This document shows positions 22,243-23,409 of a stretch of DNA of 23,409 bases, in pieces; position 1 is the stretch's first letter; every line of letters begins with the position of its first letter. Below the pieces are notes generated by a model. That model did not search any database. It was not told the origin of the DNA and saw nothing but the letters and a program-made list of their open reading frames with translations. A program made the translations under genes and the position numbers. This DNA is from JABSQH01 sp039194665 (GTDB lineage Bacteria; Actinomycetota; Acidimicrobiia; Acidimicrobiales; Ilumatobacteraceae), in the NCBI GenBank assembly GCA_039194665.1, contig JBCCVW010000055.1:1-23409 (forward strand), in the 5' to 3' direction.

Positions 22243-23315
22243 CCGATCTCGAACAACGACTCGTGGCGACATTGGAACGCAAGGCTGATGAGGTCGACAC
22301 CAGCCCGGATGTCGAGTTCCTCGCCCGTCGCGCGACCCAGCCGACCTCAGTGCCGCGTCGACGCCGCAATCGACCATCGGTGGCGTCGATCGCCGCGTCG
22401 CTGTTGGTTGCGTCAGCAGCACTGGGTTTCGTCGTCGTTCGATCGCATCAATCCGACGACGGCGCGGTCGTCACCGACTCGAACATCGTGACGGAGCCTG
22501 CACCGCCAGAACTGACCCAACCCTGGCGAGTGGCAACCGAACCGGTGCCCGATGTCACCGAACCACTTGCGCCGGAGACGATTCCGCCGTCGACCCTGCC
22601 GCCGACGACGCAATCGCCCGACGACGGCCCGCCGTCGACTACACACCTCACCGCAACGATCGACGTCACCGACACCATCACCGAACTGGTGGGCCCGGAC
22701 CCGTTCGTGCAGTGGGTGATTCCGTGGCAGAGCGGCTTCTTGATGCGTGCCGACGCGACGTCGGATCTACCGCTGCCCGACGACCGCATCGGCGACCTCG
22801 TCGACTCGGTGCCGCCAGAGTGGCAAGCGAGCATCACCGACAGCCCGAACCCGACCGATCAAGAGGTTCTCGATGGCCTCAAAGCCAATGGCCTCTGGAA
22901 CCCTGCGGTACGAATTCTGTTGGGTGACCTCGCCGGGCCGGTAGACACCTCGGGCGAATTGGTGTACTCGCCGGATGGGATCGCGTGGGCGCCAGCTGCG
23001 GGGACGCTTCCGGCCGGTGACTCGACGTACAACCGTGGCGTCGCGGTACACGGCGACCGGTTGGCGATGTACACCGTGATCGACGATCAGCCGCACGTGG
23101 CCACGACGACCGATCTCGTCTCCTGGCGCTACGACCCGGTTGTTGTGCCGCAGCTCCTCGACGATCTGCCTCCGACGATCATGGAACACAGCTTCCCGGG
23201 TCAGCTCGTGGCGAACGCAGCGGGTTGGGCAGTTCCGTACAGCTACGTGTATGTGCTCAACTCTGCAGTGGTTGCCACGAGCTTGACCGGCGCAGGAAAG
23301 TCGCCGGCCTGGTGA
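22239..23315 (+). CDS. Single-pass membrane protein coupled to the ECF sigma factor, probably truncated
   Basis: A 358-residue protein with a basic cytoplasmic N-terminus (1-46), one TM helix (48-67, VASIAASLLVASAALGFVVV), a Thr/Pro/Glu linker (about 75-140) and an exported domain. The position and topology fit a sigma-associated membrane regulator, but the zinc anti-sigma motif (HxxxCxxC) is absent. The exported part (YSPDGIAWAPAAG, TTTDLVSWRYDPV) resembles repeated beta-propeller blades in which a time- or event-tagged value is reported. The GTG has AAAGGAG 5 nt upstream and overlaps the sigma stop. The last ten residues (from 23283) are antisense to an alcohol dehydrogenase fragment, so the natural C-terminus is probably missing. 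Confidence 0.75.
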   Translation: MTDLEQRLVATLERKADEVDTSPDVEFLARRATQPTSVPRRRRNRPSVASIAASLLVASAALGFVVVRSHQSDDGAVVTDSNIVTEPAPPELTQPWRVATEPVPDVTEPLAPETIPPSTLPPTTQSPDDGPPSTTHLTATIDVTDTITELVGPDPFVQWVIPWQSGFLMRADATSDLPLPDDRIGDLVDSVPPEWQASITDSPNPTDQEVLDGLKANGLWNPAVRILLGDLAGPVDTSGELVYSPDGIAWAPAAGTLPAGDSTYNRGVAVHGDRLAMYTVIDDQPHVATTTDLVSWRYDPVVVPQLLDDLPPTIMEHSFPGQLVANAAGWAVPYSYVYVLNSAVVATSLTGAGKSPAW

Positions 23316-23409
23316 GGAGCCCGCATCCGCGCATACTCGCCGGGCGGCACGTGACCGTGGAACACCAGTGACTCGGTCCCCCGACTCACCGCGGTGTACA
23401 GCGTGCGCA
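23282..23409 (-). pseudogene. Zinc-type alcohol dehydrogenase fragment, truncated at its 3' side
   Basis: Read from the right edge, the minus strand encodes TLYTAVSRGTESLVFHG, VPPGEYARMRAP and DFPAPVK, the N-terminal GroES-like part of a known family of zinc-binding alcohol dehydrogenases. In the relatives I recall, PVK is followed by a YGY-type segment and then the rest of the enzyme. Here the resemblance stops after PVK at 23282; the frame runs on only as unrelated residues to a TAG at 23243-23245. The start of the gene lies beyond the window. It overlaps the 3' end of the sigma-linked gene in antisense. The family call is from memory of the motif. Confidence 0.75.

Noticed and set aside
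1..23409. Very frequent CGATCG/GATC motifs
   Set aside because: They follow from common codons (ATC, GAT, GCG/TCG) in a high-GC genome; no clustering suggesting an origin or recognition sites was seen.

Overview
The window looks like chromosomal DNA of a high-GC actinobacterium, most likely of the Acidimicrobiia/Ilumatobacter type. The clues are a DUF2510 protein, a NamH-type MBL-Rieske protein, an F420/LLM oxidoreductase, a DinB-like protein, heavy GTG start usage, and many first genes with an isolated TANNNT box 6-9 nt before the start codon and no Shine-Dalgarno sequence, which is the actinobacterial leaderless pattern. No rRNA, tRNA, CRISPR array, transposase or prophage gene was seen, and no stretch of more than about 160 bases lacks a feature. 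The taxonomy is an inference.

Left arm (1-5601, all on the minus strand, so transcribed right to left): an ABC permease and its ATPase (ATGA overlap), a two-ended DUF2510 protein with an Ala/Pro/Glu linker, a NamH-like UDP-MurNAc hydroxylase candidate, and an NfeD-SPFH pair cut by the window start. A U-tract hairpin separates the DUF2510 gene from namH, and a 35-nt near-perfect palindrome lies between namH and nfeD.

Centre (5669-11486): a dsbB gene coupled to a membrane-anchored thioredoxin-fold protein with a DsbA-like CPHC site (thiol oxidation outside the membrane). Convergent to it are larC and larB (nickel-pincer cofactor synthesis). Then come pheA (prephenate dehydratase), an SDR dehydrogenase and a low-molecular-weight phosphatase on the plus strand.

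TetR module (11547-15645): a GMC flavoprotein oxidoreductase diverges from a TetR regulator followed by an LLM-class oxidoreductase and a DinB-like protein. The divergent promoter carries two near-identical palindromic operators with centres 20 bp apart. A long bulged hairpin closes the plus-strand unit.

Right arm (15723-23409): a small two-TM protein, a LolA-like/NTF2-like hypothetical, a 340-aa orphan, two VOC/PhnB-like proteins and an AAA ATPase on the minus strand, a large lipoprotein, and an ECF sigma factor translationally coupled to a single-pass membrane protein. At the far right the antisense strand encodes the N-terminal part of a zinc-type alcohol dehydrogenase whose resemblance stops abruptly near 23281, inside the 3' end of the sigma-linked gene. 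This is either a real rearrangement breakpoint or an assembly chimera, and it is the most striking irregularity here. I found no clear defence or mobile system.
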